A stretch of DNA of 64,000 nt, from the NCBI GenBank assembly GCA_039654915.1, contig CM077599.1:85397001-85461000 (forward strand). The letters are read 5' to 3'. A program made the position numbers and the translations under genes. Positions 23,601 to 36,700 of the stretch are shown piece by piece. Under the pieces are notes generated by a model. The model did not search any database. It was given only the letters and a program-made list of their open reading frames with translations, and was not told where the DNA came from. The first letter of the stretch is position 1, and each line of letters opens with the position of its first letter. This DNA is from Aquilaria yunnanensis. Lineage: Eukaryota; Streptophyta; Magnoliopsida; Malvales; Thymelaeaceae.

Positions 23601-25056
23601 AGACCATTTGATGTTTCATCATTATCCCAGGGCATGGATCTTTTTGTTGACAATTCCCCTAAAGTAGACGGTTGACTCGGTAACTGGTCGCTCTAAAACA
23701 TTTATAATGCTTACCATGAGACATGCTACAAGATAGATAAGGATCGAATGAAGAAGACAAAGAAAAGAAAATCCTTGCCCGGATTGTTCGAGCTTCATGC
23801 GGCCCACGTTCACCATTTCTTATTTTCTTAACCTGCCATGCCTGATGACTTGATTCCCAGCATCTCCAGAATTCAAGGTTCGTAAATGTCATCGTCTTCT
23901 AATACAATGTTGAGGGAAAAGACGAGGAAATTAAAAAGGTTGAAAGACATCAAGTAGAAGAAGAAGAGTCAGAGAAATTAATAGTGAAAAGGGCACTTTC
24001 AAAGACAACAAAACAAAATAACAGGAATTTATACTTCAACAATTAATGAAATAAAATCAACTTCAGGCAGATGAAACATGCAGAATGGTTGAATCAATAA
24101 GGTATTATTCAAAGACAACTATATAACACAAGGATTTGCATCCTGAAGAAAGTAGAGAGTTTGAATGACAATTGTTGAGACATCTTATAATCTACAATAA
24201 ACTTATCAACTAAAATAAGAAAAGGTCACAAAAAAGATCAATTTCCCTAGCATCCTAATATTACACTCATAATTGCCCATGTAAAAACCTCTTAATCGAC
24301 AAAATGAAAAATAATAAAAAAAGAGATAAAGAGGAATAATTGTTGCTTTGTAATTTTCATAGCAGAAGAAGATGCCACTAGTACTACCGAAAGAAATGAT
24401 CCCTCACTGCATTGATTTTTTTTTCCTATTCTTTCCCAATAATTTGGTGCCATTATACCTCCTTTCTTCCTGCCTTTTCCACCTAAGCACAGCCTCACAA
24501 CAAGCCCTCTACCACGTCAGCTGCAAAAGTAACACTATCCATCCAACCATTCGATTAGGGACTAAATCGCATATTTATCAAATCTTTAGAGATGAAATCG
24601 AAATGAATCAATCTTTAGGGACTAAATCACTAGATTCACTAAACTTAAGGGACAATTTCACATTTAGACCTAAAATTAATGAAAGTTAGAGAGAGAACGT
24701 GAACAAGCCAAACAAGTAGAAAGGATCAAAGGAGACAGTTGACACTGTTCGGGGGCATGGCGGTCTCAAAAGAGAAGCTTTTTCCGTTCGTTCCCAACGG
24801 AGCCAGATCTCCTCTCTTTTCGTGTAAAAAGTGAAAAGTAAAGAAAGAAATCCTCAATTTCCAGTCTTTCTTCTATCGATTTTTCTTTTTCCAAGGTTTT
24901 ACTTTTTCCTTTTCTTTTCTCACTGTTTTTCGTTCTTTTAACGCTAATATAGTACTTAAACTTGAAGTCTGATTGGGGTCTGCTATCTTTTCGCCACTGA
25001 AGCTGACTTGTAGGCGGCACTCGAGTATTGCCGATTTGATTCTGCGAGCTGTGGCG
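23601..25056. other. spacer and 5'UTR/promoter of the coiled-coil gene
   Basis: AT-rich to about 24760 with no supported gene. 24540-24690 has 'gggactaaatcgc' and 'gggactaaatcac' phrases. 24770-25056 becomes more balanced in composition and is probably the promoter and 5'UTR of the gene starting at 25057. No convincing TATA box was picked out. Confidence 0.4.
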
Positions 25057-28000
25057 ATGAGTAATTCTGATCAGGACAAGCTTGAGCAGAGGTAAAAAAA
25101 GGCTACTTGGGTCTTTGTTTTTGGCTCTTGTTGTTTCTTTCTGGGTTTTGTTGCCTTTAGTTAGGTTTGGTCGTGTTTTGGATTGCTTTTAACTGATGCC
25201 CTTTTTTAGTTACGGCTGTTTCTCCTCGTAAATGTCTAAACGTTATAGGGATTGCATTGGAATTGATTTCTGCTTTATTCAATCTTCTATGAAAATTTAG
25301 CGATATTAAGAAATGATGGATTTGGGAAGATGTTTCCTTTTTCTGTTTATTTGAGTTGGAATATTTAAAATCATCAAGGTATAAGAATTGTTTCCTTCAC
25401 CACCTTCCTTAGCTATAGTGGCAATCTGTTTTGCTCCTTGCTCATAATTCGGTTGCTGGAGAGTTCTGCTTGCTGGCGGTTTTGAAATCTGAACCCCAAG
25501 TTTAAATCAATGATATATTATGTTATCGTAGACTGTTGCAATTCAAAGTCTATACAGTCAGTGTTTGGTTGCTTTTTTTTTTTTTTTTTTTAACACATCA
25601 ACAACACATTTTATTGCAAAGCCTCAAGGGGGCTCAAATTGTACATCCAAGATGCTTTGAAGGGCATAAACATAAGAGACAAGTTGTCCAATTTTTTCTC
25701 TTCTGTTCCTTCGCCCACTTAGCTATACGGAAAGCACACATATTAGCTTTAACAGAAATCTCCTTTATAGAGCAGTAGGAGAAAAAACGTTTCAGTGCTT
25801 TAATATCAGACATTAAGGTGCCTATTCTCCAGTCTCCCTTATCCTTCAAGCTGGCAGTTGCATCTTTGTCGGAAAACTCAATTTCAACTGCTGTGTGTCC
25901 CAGTCTCAGCATGTCCTGGAGTCCTGTTCTAATCGTTTCTGCTACTGCTGCCTCCTTGTAAACGTCAGCTTCAACCTTGGCCTGATTTCCCATTAAGTTT
26001 TTGGTTGCTGAGTTAGATTATGAATTTAGTGAAGAAATGAATTTTCCATGTTGAACCTGCAATTAGTTCTGAAGCATCACCTTTCACCCAATTTTAATTG
26101 AAATTTGTGGACCAGAAGGGATTCTTCAGATAATGATTGCCTTGTTAGAGATATGGGTGATTTTGGTTTTGAATTCAGCTTTTCCAAGACATTGAACAGT
26201 ATATTAGCTCAGGGAAGTATCACCCCACTTCGGGTTTTTAGCTACAGGGGTTTGCTGGTCTGATTGGGATACTGCTTCATCTCAAGCTCCTAAATTAGAT
26301 TAATCTACTCCTTCATTTTCCTGGAAATTGGATCCCTGATTTTCATTTGCTTCCAGGAAAATAGCTCCTTGATATGTTGGTTACTCATAGTCTCTTAGTG
26401 CCTGCCCCAAAAATAGTCTTGACATTTGTGCTTAATTCTGGAAGGCATTTGTTGTGTATATGTGTTTCTTATGTTTGATTGTTGCAGATCATTCTGGTAG
26501 CTTTTGTGTGCATGTGTCTGTGTTCCTTGGTTGATTTATTGCTACCAATTTGCATATTTTACCAGGACTAACTCTACCATGGAGGATTCCACTACAATGA
26601 CCATTGAATTCCTTAGAGCCCGTTTGCTGTCAGAAAGATCTGTTTCAAGAAGTGCGAGACAGAGAGCCGAAGGACTAGAAAAAAGGGTATGTTTGGAAGT
26701 CATATATAGAAGCCTTCTCCTCTTGGTTACAAATGCATACTGTAAGCCTTCTTCTTCGTGGTCACATATGCATTTTCAGATTCCTTCTCTTTTCTTTAAT
26801 GTTCATGTTCTCGGTAGGTTGTTGAACTAGAGGAACAGCTAAAGATTGTCTCTGACCAAAGAAAAAGAGCTGAAAAGGCAACAGCAGATGTTCTTGCTAT
26901 TTTGGGAAATAACGGGATAAGTGAGTTATATGAAGAATATGATTCAAGTTCTGACCAGGAGAACTATCATGAATCACGGATAGGTGATGGTTCTGCCAAG
27001 GAGGAGAGTTCCGTTAACTCAAATTTGAGGAGAAATGAGTCAGAGGAACTTTATGTATCTGATCACGATTTCTCACCACTAACTGGTCAAAGCTTGTCTT
27101 GGAAAGGCCGCAGGAGCACTTCAAATTCTCCTGAGGAATACAAGGATTCACTTGCACGAAGACAGAATAGTTCTGGATCTGTTGGCTTTCCTCAGCCAAA
27201 GCGCATAAGAGGCAAATCATGTCGAAAGATAAAATGCAGGGAACTAAGGTTATTTCTGTACATCCATTATCAACTGACTGAACAAATATCAAGTGAGCTG
27301 ATTGTGGAGATTCATGTTCGTTATAATATCTTCACAGTCAAAACTCAATATCTATAAAATTTGGTGTTTCTGTATGTGAAGGACTATGAAGACATGTTTA
27401 ACCTAGTTGCTGAGGCTTCTTTGGAGATCATAATAAGTAGATGATGGGAACCATGCTGATTGTGCCTAATACTGTTTTCCTTGACAACTTCACTTGATCA
27501 AGAGTGGCGAAAGTGTTTTCATTTTCTTTTTTTTTCTAACATAAATATTAGTCCCTTTGTCCTAAAAAACTCAATATTTTTTAAAAATTATTTTTTTTAT
27601 AGAGCTTAAGGGTATTATGTCATTTATCATATGTTTGTTTTCCTTCCAATCTTTTAACCATTGCATGTGTGCTGGTGTTGGTTGTTTACATAGCTCTGGT
27701 AGAGTTGGAAAAATACTGTACAAATATATGTCTCTGCCATCTTTTTTGGGGGAACATCTTTTGTGAAGTGCCTTTCTTTTTGGGATGAAGGGAGATTTTG
27801 GAAGCCCACCATAATGATTATTGATTAAGATTCACAATTGTATTTACAGGTACCAAAATTATCCAAACTGTGTCCAACCCCCCCCCCCCCCCCCACGTCA
27901 GCATATATACTTCATTAAGATCTTTCTTTGTGCACTGCTAAATATCCTGTTCCTGAATAAAAAAAATTATGTTCTTATAGTGCTTTAAGATGGATTTCTC

Positions 28001-30581
28001 TCTACCTTGTGATGAGATACTTATGTTCTTGGCATATTCACCAGAGCGGCAGAGGAACTTAAGACAAATAATGGTAAAGTCAATTCACAAGTGAAAGAAG
28101 CTGTGACCTCTGTAGAAATTAATGCCAGTCAGTCTGAAATTGGGGCTAAGATCTTGAGCGGCTGTCCTGGAAGTGGTGAAGATAAAGGTTCAATGGACAA
28201 GTCACATCTAAATCTCCTGAAAGATGCAAAAAATGTAACCAGTTGTGACCTTGATCTTAATGGTTGTGACTGCGAGAGAAATATGGAGAAGGCACTCCAA
28301 CAGCAAGAACAACTTATTGGCCGTTATGAAGCTATGGAAAAGGCTCAAAGAGAATGGGAACAGAAATTCAGGGAAAATAACAACAGTACTCCGGTATGCT
28401 TCATAAAAACTTGTGACTATTATATATTTCTCTTGTTATGAAGTTAAAACCTTGTGAACTTATTTGAGGCTGTTTGGTTTTGACAATTGTAAGAACAACT
28501 TCTTCAAATATAGCATGAAGTCAAATATTTGAAACGTTTTCTAAGATCCGAGACTTTAGAGGTTTCTTTCTGTTACTGTTTTTTTTCCCTGTAACGAATT
28601 CACTATCCTCCAATCTGCTAAAGTCATTACAGAGGTTCCAGAGGTTCTTGTCCTGTGCAAGAAGGGTATCGTTTCAACAATTGTGAATGTGTTTGTGTTT
28701 GTGAATACGTATATCATCGCATTTTCTATTTGAAGTCATCCAATTCACTATCATATGTTAGCTAGTTTTCCATTTTCATCACATTTTCTATGTGAAGTTG
28801 TCCAATGTTTTTGCTTATGGGTGCCGTGCTATATACTACTTGGGATCTTGTTTTCTTTCACTAGCTAAAACAGCTTGTCTGAAAAGCTGTATCTTGATAC
28901 CATATTTAAGAAAGCTAGTCAACGCAGGAAGTTTAAGTTCTGGGACTGTGGTTAGTTCTCTTTGGCTCTTTTGGAGCTTTGGACAGAACAAGTCGAAATG
29001 CATATGTAAGGTTTGTAGCTAGCTTTTGGTTAAGACTTAGTTGATTGATTGGTTGATTAACTGTGGTTAGTTCATACTTTGGTCATCGCACAGATGGGGA
29101 CTAAAAAAGGTTAGGGGGGAAGGGAGAGGGGGCAGGAAGGGAAATTACTATTCTGTTATAGCAAAATATGGAGAAATTGGGATGACAAGCATAAGATACT
29201 GGTCTCTTTTTAGGTCTGGGTAGGAGCTGGAATGCTCTGCCACTCAATTGGCTGGAAAGCATCTATTGATTGCTTGCCTTCGTAATAGTTTGTTGTCTAT
29301 GATCTGATATTGAGAGTAACTTAGTTTATTCCCTTTCTTAATACATTGTTTATTAACTATTCTCGCATATACCTCCTGTCTAAAGATTTATCATTTAAAT
29401 CCTTACACTGACCCATTTCACAAATTATTTAGGATTCATGTGACCCTGGAAACCAGTCTGATGTCACTGAGGAAAGGGATGAGATCCAGACAAATGCTCA
29501 AACTGTTGCTGTGACAACTGCCTCAAGCTACCAAGATTCAAAAGAAGAGCATCTCTGCCTCTGTCGAGGATTTTCTGAAACTCATTCCGTTTGCACTTCT
29601 CTGCTGCCACACACAGATATCAGTAACATGCAGGATCATAGGTGCAGTGGCCTGGCCCCTGAAAGCTGTGGGTCTAAATTCCAGGGTTCAGTAACTTCAT
29701 GTCTGTTGACAAGGCAATATCTGGGTACAGAGAATCAAGAGAGCAACCAATTTCAACCTTCACTCAACTCTAACTGTGACACACATCCTAACTTTCCTGC
29801 ATCCCAAAAATCACTTTCTGTTTCGCCAACTAGGGGAACTCATTGTGATAGAGAAGAAACTTCTGGCAGCCAAAAGGAGCATTCTGCACTTGTGCCTCAA
29901 GAAACATCAGTCGAGTTCACTGCTGTGCTGGATGCACTGAAACAAGCAAAGCTATCACTGCAGAAGAAAGTTGACCAGCTTCCAGTGGTACAAAAGGGAG
30001 CTTTGGGACAATTAATCGAACCTTCAGTTCCTGTAACAGAAGTTACACAAAGGTTAGAGATTCCTGTTGGGTGTGCTGCACTTTTTCGTGTACCTACTGA
30101 TTTTTCTGCAGAGAACAGAAAATCCAACTTTCTGGGTTCAGGCCGTTCAGGCTCTCAGCTCAATTTTGCTGGATATTACCCTGATACAGTTGCGGCCCTA
30201 GCTGGAAACGATCAACTCGTGACCAGCTCAACTGATGCTCAGGTGGTTGCTAATCTATACAGGGACTATAATTCAAGATCTTCTACTGCTCTCAGGACAT
30301 CCTTGCATGCCAATCCTGGTGGACTTTTGAACAGCAGATATCCAGAGACTATGGCAAATACATCCATGGATAATCCCAATTTCAACTTTTACATGAATAG
30401 AGGTCTACCTGCTAGCGGTCCATACAATTACAATCCTGCTGCCTTTCCTTCTTATCCCAGCCCTCATCAACCGAACAACACCAGAGACGGACATCCAGCC
30501 TTCATCACAAGCACGACGGATGCATCTCCGGATCAGTTTTCATTTTACGACACTCATTTCAAGCCGGACCTCTTTAGGTAA
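25057..30581 (+). CDS. plant coiled-coil protein of unknown function
   Basis: Five coding exons: 25057-25091, 26566-26686, 26818-27248, 28045-28393, 29433-30581. All introns are GT-AG and all joins keep frame: 2085 nt, 694 residues. The N-terminus is MSNSDQDKLEQ. Residues about 17-80 form a strongly helical, charged block (FLRARLLSERSVSRSARQRA, then VVELEEQLK and QRKRAEKATADVLAIL) predicted to be a coiled coil, followed by an acidic LYEEYDSSSDQEN stretch and a Ser/Arg-rich, low-complexity region. A second short coil (MEKALQQQEQLIGRYEAMEK) lies near 280-305. The C-terminal exon is Pro/Ser/Asn-rich and ends FYDTHFKPDLFR. I recognise the plant-specific family pattern but not a function, and no catalytic domain is visible. 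The stop codon falls inside AG|GTAAC, so the last exon may splice onward. Intron 1 carries a LINE fragment. Confidence 0.85.
25574..25999 (-). mobile_element. 5'-truncated LINE fragment (RNase H-like 3' end) in intron 1
   Basis: The minus strand encodes an RNase H-like (RVT_3) segment, 25634-25993: AETIRTGLQDMLRLGHTAVE, then EFSDKDATASL where the second acidic position lies, WRIGTLMSDIKALKRFFSYC, and a KANMCAFRIAKWAKE ending. A short 3' tail is followed by an uninterrupted poly-A on that strand (poly-T at about 25573-25591). The fragment is bracketed by the direct repeat TTTGGTTGCT (25564-25573 and 26000-26009), a perfect 10-bp target duplication. Poly-A plus duplication plus 5' truncation is the signature of target-primed reverse transcription. 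It lies antisense to the host gene. Confidence 0.88.
27878..27894 (+). repeat. 17-base poly-C tract in intron 3
   Basis: An uninterrupted run of 17 C in otherwise AT-rich intron sequence; such a run is prone to length variation. Confidence 0.9.
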
Positions 30582-31012
30582 CACTGTACATGCCTCCTTT
30601 TTCCGCTTGGTGGAGACATTGTATTCTGTGGTGCAGGTCTGAAGTAGTTGATCTTTTCTAAGATGGTTTTTACTGAATTCTGATCGAGACATCGCCCTAT
30701 CACAACCCAACCGTGTGTTAGACATGCCACTGTTGCATGTGCCCAGTTGCATTGCATCCATATTTACTGCTCAAAGTTGTTTCATCTTCCTCCGGCGACC
30801 TACAAAACACTGTTCCGTTACTTCTACTGGGTCTGGATGGCTTGCCCACCTGGATATGCCCCCCAAGCTTTTAATAACTCTGTTTCATTAGTTTCAAAAT
30901 AACCACATCGGCTTTTGTTAATTACTCCTTTTAAGTGACCGCTGAGCAATTGTTTGAAGTTTGGCCAAGTAGAGAAATTGGGTGACAAATCACTCGCTAG
31001 CAAATTGTTTTA
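30582..31012 (+). other. 3'UTR and spacer of the coiled-coil gene
   Basis: Balanced composition to about 30870, then AT-rich. Two overlapping minus-strand frames here have no domain and are not called as genes. Confidence 0.45.
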
Positions 31013-31374
31013 ATTAAAGTTAATTTATTTTAACTTAAATCAATTGATTTATTTTTATTTTTATATCTTTTTTTACTTGAAATTAATTTCATTTGAAAAT
31101 TAATATTTTGTAGATGTTATAAACCATTTGAAAGTAAATTTTAATCATTTGAAAGTAAATTTTAATGATGTTAAATTTTTATGAATATTCTATTTTAATG
31201 CCTTAAACTAAAAAAATTTATAAAAATTTAGTAAGATTATAAAAATTATATTTTAATAGATTATTGCAATTACATCATATTAGCATTTAATTAATTTTAG
31301 TTCAGGATAAAAAAAATATAAGAATAAAAATAACTTATTTTAAAGTCAATTGACTGAAGTTAAAATGAACTGGG
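31013..31374. mobile_element. AT-rich MITE with long terminal inverted repeats, copy 3 of 3
   Basis: The best preserved copy. The left arm (TTATTTTAACTTAAATCAAT onward) and the reverse complement of the right arm (GTTCATTTTAACTTCAGTCA onward) pair for more than 80 bp with scattered mismatches. Internal blocks match the copies at 14629 and 22751. It contains a duplicated 'catttgaaagtaaattttaat' segment at about 31122-31165. The exact ends and target duplication could not be fixed. Confidence 0.7.
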
Positions 31375-31508
31375 TGTGAATCTATCGTTACATTTATTTA
31401 TGGCCCAATTTAATGAATGAAGTGTATGCTTTAAGCATCAGTGTAATTGTTTGCTTCTAAGTGCCTTGCCAAAGGAGTTTGGAAACAAACAGTTGTACTT
31501 TAAAAAAG

Positions 31509-33795
31509 GAGTAAAATTTATTGAGGGTCATCTAGCTTTTTTTTTGTTAATCTTAAACGGGCATCTCACCTTCAAATTGTTCTATTGAGTTACTTTTCTT
31601 CTTATTGCGCAACCTATTCAGGTATTTTCCGTTATTTTCATAATTAAATCGGATGAAAAATGATGACATTGCAATAAACAATACTAAAATAATCTTAAAA
31701 TGACAATTTGTCCTCAAGCTATTTCAACCAATAATTATAACACATAACTTTTCACCCAAATCAGCTGTATCCGAAAACCTTAATCTTTCATTTCTACTAC
31801 CACAGTCTCCATTCGTTGACTGTCCTCCAGCCACCAACCCTGCCATCATCCCCATCGTTGGCGGCCCTCCAGCTCAAAGACCGCCTAACCATCACATGCG
31901 AAACAGACCCAATGTACCCTAGAATCTCTGCAATCCCACTCGTCGACACAACATGGTCGCTCCAGATGCCACCACCCACCGGCAACGTGGCACCATCGTC
32001 CCCCTTGCATTTCCCGACGCCATTTGTACCAAACTAAGGAATAGAAACCTGGGATTCGCTGTGTTCAGAACCTTCTTGTTGCGACTCGCCACTAATTCGC
32101 CTGGGTTTTCTATCAGACTTTCCAATTTGCCACCGAAGATGCTTGCGAGAAAAGAGGGGTATCGATTGCAGTGGTTGGTGGTTTGTGGCTAGGGATTCAG
32201 GTTGTTTCGCAGGTGGCGGTTGGGCGGTCTTCAGGCTGAAGGGCGGCCAACGGTGGGGTTATTGGCAGGGTTGGTGGCTGGAGGGCAGAGGTGTTATCGA
32301 ACCGAACCGGAACACCACAGGCTTGAGTTCGACTCGTTTTAATTTTAGAATTGTTAGGGTTCGGGCTCAGATTTGATAAGCTCGAGGAACTGGTGCTCAA
32401 GTTTGGCTCGGTATGGTGCTCGAGTTCGATTTAAACGTTCGAAAGGTTCAAAAAGCCTGTCAGTGACTAAATTGTAAAATAAAGAAGAAGTGGATACTCA
32501 ATTAAAAAAAAATAGAAAGTTGAGGGGCTAAACACGAGTTGGTACCAAAAAGAAAGAAAACTCGGTTGGGTCAAACGGGTGGAATCCGGGTCGATTTTTG
32601 GTCGCGATCCGGGTTTAGCTTCGATTCTTCCAATGTTGGCGACGATTGGACAAGCGGCAGCCTATGCTTTGCTAGGGAGGGGAGGCAACCTTCGGGGATC
32701 AATGAACTGTGGCAGTGAGGGACGAACGCGATTCTGGCTGAGCCTTTTGCTTCGATCGGCACTAACAACAGGCGGCGATTGTTGGGCACGGTTGCGTGAC
32801 GTCTAGGAGAGTGGGGGCGTAGCAAAGATGGCAGTAGAGAGGCGGCTGAAGGACGAAGGCTGGTGACGTCCGGCAGAGGGCTGGAATTTCCAGGGTGGCA
32901 ACGGTTCAGAGGAAACTCTGGCAGAGTGGAGGGGTCGGACGACCGAAAAATTCGAATCGCAACGCCCGACAGATGATAAGTCAGGCGGAGGGCTGACCGA
33001 TTATGCGATAGAGGAGAACTCTGGCAGAGAAGTGAGATCGGTTTGGTGTCGGTGGCTCACTGCGGCTTCGTGATAATTGTAATAGAGGAGAACACTGGCC
33101 GCCGATGCTGAGATCCTGAAACAGATGCTTGCGGCTTCCCTTCCCCGATTCCACAACTTTGTTATTACTGTATTAGGTTTCTGGTTTTACATCTTTTATT
33201 TATTAATAATATATTATTAATATTTATATTATTATTATTATATATATTATTTATATTAATATTATATAGGTTTAATAAGCTCAAAACACCTATCGAATCA
33301 AACACTAACATAATCGAGCTCGATTCAATAAGGGATTTGAATAATAAAAATTGCTTAAGCTCGTATTTGAAATTTGAAAAGCTCGATTCGTTCAGGCTAA
33401 TTTTAAACTCGAGCTTGAATAGTTCGATAAAAGCTCGATTCGATAACACCCCCACTGAAGGGTGGTCGGCGGCTGGAGGACTAACTTGGCGGCTGGAGGC
33501 TGTGGTAGTAGGGATGAAAGATCAGGGGTTTGGGGTAGAATTGATTTTGAGTGAAAAATTAGGTGTTTTAATTAGTTATTGAAATAGTTTGAGAACTAAA
33601 ATTGTCATTTTAAGATTATTTTAGTATTGTTTAATATCACATCATCATTTTCCATCTGATTTAACTGGAAAAGTGACGGAAAGTATCTAGAAAGATCCTG
33701 CAATGGGAGAAAATGTACCTCATTAGGACAATTTGAAAGTAAGATACCCGTTTATGACAAAAAAAAAAACTAGGTGACCCCCGATAAATTTTACC
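31509..33795. mobile_element. MULE-like element with terminal inverted repeats near 400 bp
   Basis: The left end GAGTAAAATTTATTGAGGGTC pairs with the right end GACCCCCGATAAATTTTACC. The pairing continues inward through 'aaacgggcatctcac', 'atactaaaataatcttaaaa' and 'tctactaccacag' to a GC-rich block at 31820-31900. The partner of that block lies at 32190-32289, on the far side of a nested insertion (32290-33450) that splits the right arm. Without the insertion the element is about 1.1 kb, with arms near 400 bp and about 300 bp of unique GC-rich interior that could be a captured sequence. No transposase. A 9-bp target duplication is not clear (TTAAAAAAG versus ATTTTGAAA). Confidence 0.75.
32290..33450. 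mobile_element. nested element with GGTGTTATCGAA ends
   Basis: Left end GGTGTTATCGAACCGA and right end TCGATTCGATAACACC are inverted copies, with subterminal GAGCTCGATT/CTCGAGTT motifs repeated in both orientations. The interior includes a GC-rich, gene-like block (32600-33150) with no recognisable protein, then AT-rich sequence. The ends and motif-rich flanks suggest a hAT-type non-autonomous element; a clean target duplication was not found. Confidence 0.6.
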
Positions 33796-36160
33796 ATTTT
33801 GAAAAGTATTTTTCAATTAACTGTGATTTTTAAAATATTTTTTAATTACTTGTACTTTAGTCCTCCATTAATATCTTATTTTACTTTCGAGGTTGAAAAT
33901 TTACAGAAATGTACCAGGATTAATGAAAAAGCATGATTTCAACTGCAAATTTCTAGCCAAAAGAAAATGAAATTAAAAATATAGCTAAATACCAAATAAG
34001 TTCAAGTTTTAATAATAAAAACATAACAAGAAAATAATCAAAGAGTAGAATGGAAGCATAAAGATTAATTGAAAATTTTTGGCGTATAATATATTGACTT
34101 ATTCACATCAAACTTATGGCCAACTAGTGAAAATTAGCAGTAACTCCAAAGAATTTTGATTTTTTACTTCTTTTACGCCTTAAAATTATGATTTTTTTAT
34201 ATATAATAAATTATTTATATGAGAAAAACTATCAATTAATCTAGATGCTTTTACAGTTTGAACTCGATTAAGTATTACACGCAATTCTTCTCTATTCATA
34301 GATTACCACGTCAGGTTTGTGGCATTATTTTTTATAAATTATTCTGTATACCCACTCACGCATCTCTCTGGTATTGTCCAGCTAATAAATTTCACCAGAT
34401 CCACCGAGTACCTGTGCCACTTTTTACCTCTTCTAACTCTGAAATTAGATACCTTGTAATTTCTAAAACGATTTTCCAAAAAATTTTTAACAACATGGAA
34501 AAAACGGTCGAACTCTGTGATATGAATTAACTATGTGACTAACTTCAAAAGTAGATCCTAAAATGAATAATGCTATATATACAAATAATTCTATAAGTAT
34601 TAAAAAATTATTAAACAATTTAAATTTAATTAGATCTTGCATAAATTCTTATCAATCACCACCTACTACATTATCTATGCGAAATTACTTTTGGAAAAAT
34701 TGTTTTAGAACGTTATTATTCTGGAATGCGTACAATATGAAAAATGTACGCACTGTTTGCATTTTTACTTTATCTTTTCATTCATGATTAATATTATTAG
34801 AAAATTAATACTATATGTACCTAATAATCACTTGAATAATTTTTTAAAGCAATTAATTAATTTTTTATATTTTTTTCCTTGCAGAACTTAAAAAATTAGA
34901 ATGAATAAATTACAAAATACTAAATTTTATAAAAAAATACTTTAAAAATATTTTAGACAATATTGAAACATATAATTTTAATTAACATACAGTTAAAATA
35001 AATAGTCAATATAAAAATAAATATTAAAATTATTTTTCTTTATGAAAAAAAAATCTTAAACAAATAAAGCCCACTTGCGAAAATGATAGAGACCTGCATG
35101 CATCGAGAATTAAGGTCTCAGAACTTTGAGGATCCGTCACAGGACGCGGATGATATGATATCTCTGGCATCCTAAAGGAGAACGAAAGTGAGAAATGGAC
35201 GTTTCATTAATAGCCCCCAAATTGGTTGAACATAATTTAGAAATCATGGAATATACTGTAATACAATGAACATTGCAACAAATATTGATAAATTTTGTAC
35301 TTTTTACAAAACAAGAGCACATATTTTCAGAAGTACTACTGTATGATACTTCTCATTTGTAATATACTACAAACACCGAAATATTATCCGGAGATAAGAA
35401 TTGCTTGATGTTATTGAAAAATGGAGTCTATTTATATGTCTAATGTGCATCATACTTCTCATATTTATATATATTTTTATTTCAATATTACTTTTTATAG
35501 TATAAGATAAATGTGAACATATCAAATCCCGTATTTTTTAAAATTAAAAATAGATACAAATTTAATGTACAAAAAAAGTAATGGATTTGTGTATAAATAA
35601 TATTGTGTAATATATGTACAAATGTGATTACAGATATGTTAGATATATGTTCAATAGTATATACAAGTTAACATCCCATAAAAAAAAAATTTTGAATGCG
35701 TTAAATTTCACTTTCTTTCAAAACTTGAAGATATATATAAATTGAATTAAAGATATATATGAAATTTGATGTATAAAACAAGTGATGGACATGCACAAAT
35801 CATATGACACATATGTACAAATGATATCATAAATATATTATAGATATATTCAATCATTTGTACAAGTTTCAACCATTTAAATTTTAATGTATGAATCTAG
35901 TGTACAAATAAAGTTCTTTTGTATATATGTAATTATATGTTTATAAGATTATCTTTACATATTATACAGGTTATCCTTTAATATTAAAATTACTCTTATA
36001 TTATTTTGATACACATATAATTTGCTGATTACGTATTATTTTCACTTATTCAAATATGCGCACCTAAAAGAACATTAAGGATTTTTTTAAAAAAAAATGA
36101 ATGAAAATATGAGGGATAGAAAAGAGGTTTGGCCGAAATATTTGGTTTTCTTTTTTAGGT
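33796..36160. other. AT-rich intergenic, no gene recognised
   Basis: Low-complexity AT-rich DNA. Frames at 34258-34530 and 34563-34787 have no domain or coding-like composition. Confidence 0.5.
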
Positions 36161-36700
36161 GAAATCCCATCATTGTCCCCCTAGTGGCTTTTGAACGAAA
36201 CAATTCTCATGTAATCCAGCGGCTTCATGTCTAAGATGCTGCTGAATCCGATTTCGTTCCATAAACCCCATTATCACTACAGTGACCCATAATCTTTTAA
36301 CATTCTTAAAATGAAGTCCGGCTCCAAACTTAAAATTCTTGCTTCGCAGAGCTGTTAGCATCACCAGCATCATCGGGACAGAGTTGCTCGTTGATCGGGA
36401 CCTGAAACCCGTGGAAGATGGATTTGATGGAATCATGCGGAGGGAAGAGAGACGATGACAACTCACTGGAAAACTCGCCACAGATCCAAATGGAATCGTG
36501 CATTGACGGAAGGGAGGTGATGAGCAGCAGAGATATGGTGGAAAGTAGAAATCCATTTTGGAGTTTGAAAGAAGTTCAACCCTTTAAGTTCAAGTTTGGC
36601 CATCAAAATCCATTTTGGAGTCTGAAAAACGAAAACCCACATGATTAACAACCGGGCATCAGTCAGGGGCATGGCTTTTAAGTTTTAAGCGACAGGGAGG
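36161..36700. other. unassigned GC-richer island
   Basis: A compositional island with overlapping frames on both strands (36170-36556 on minus, 36418-36648 on plus) and no recognised domain. AATCCATTTTGGAGT(T/C)TGAAA occurs twice (about 36549 and 36607) as a direct repeat. It could be a gene fragment; the evidence is insufficient to name one. Confidence 0.35.
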
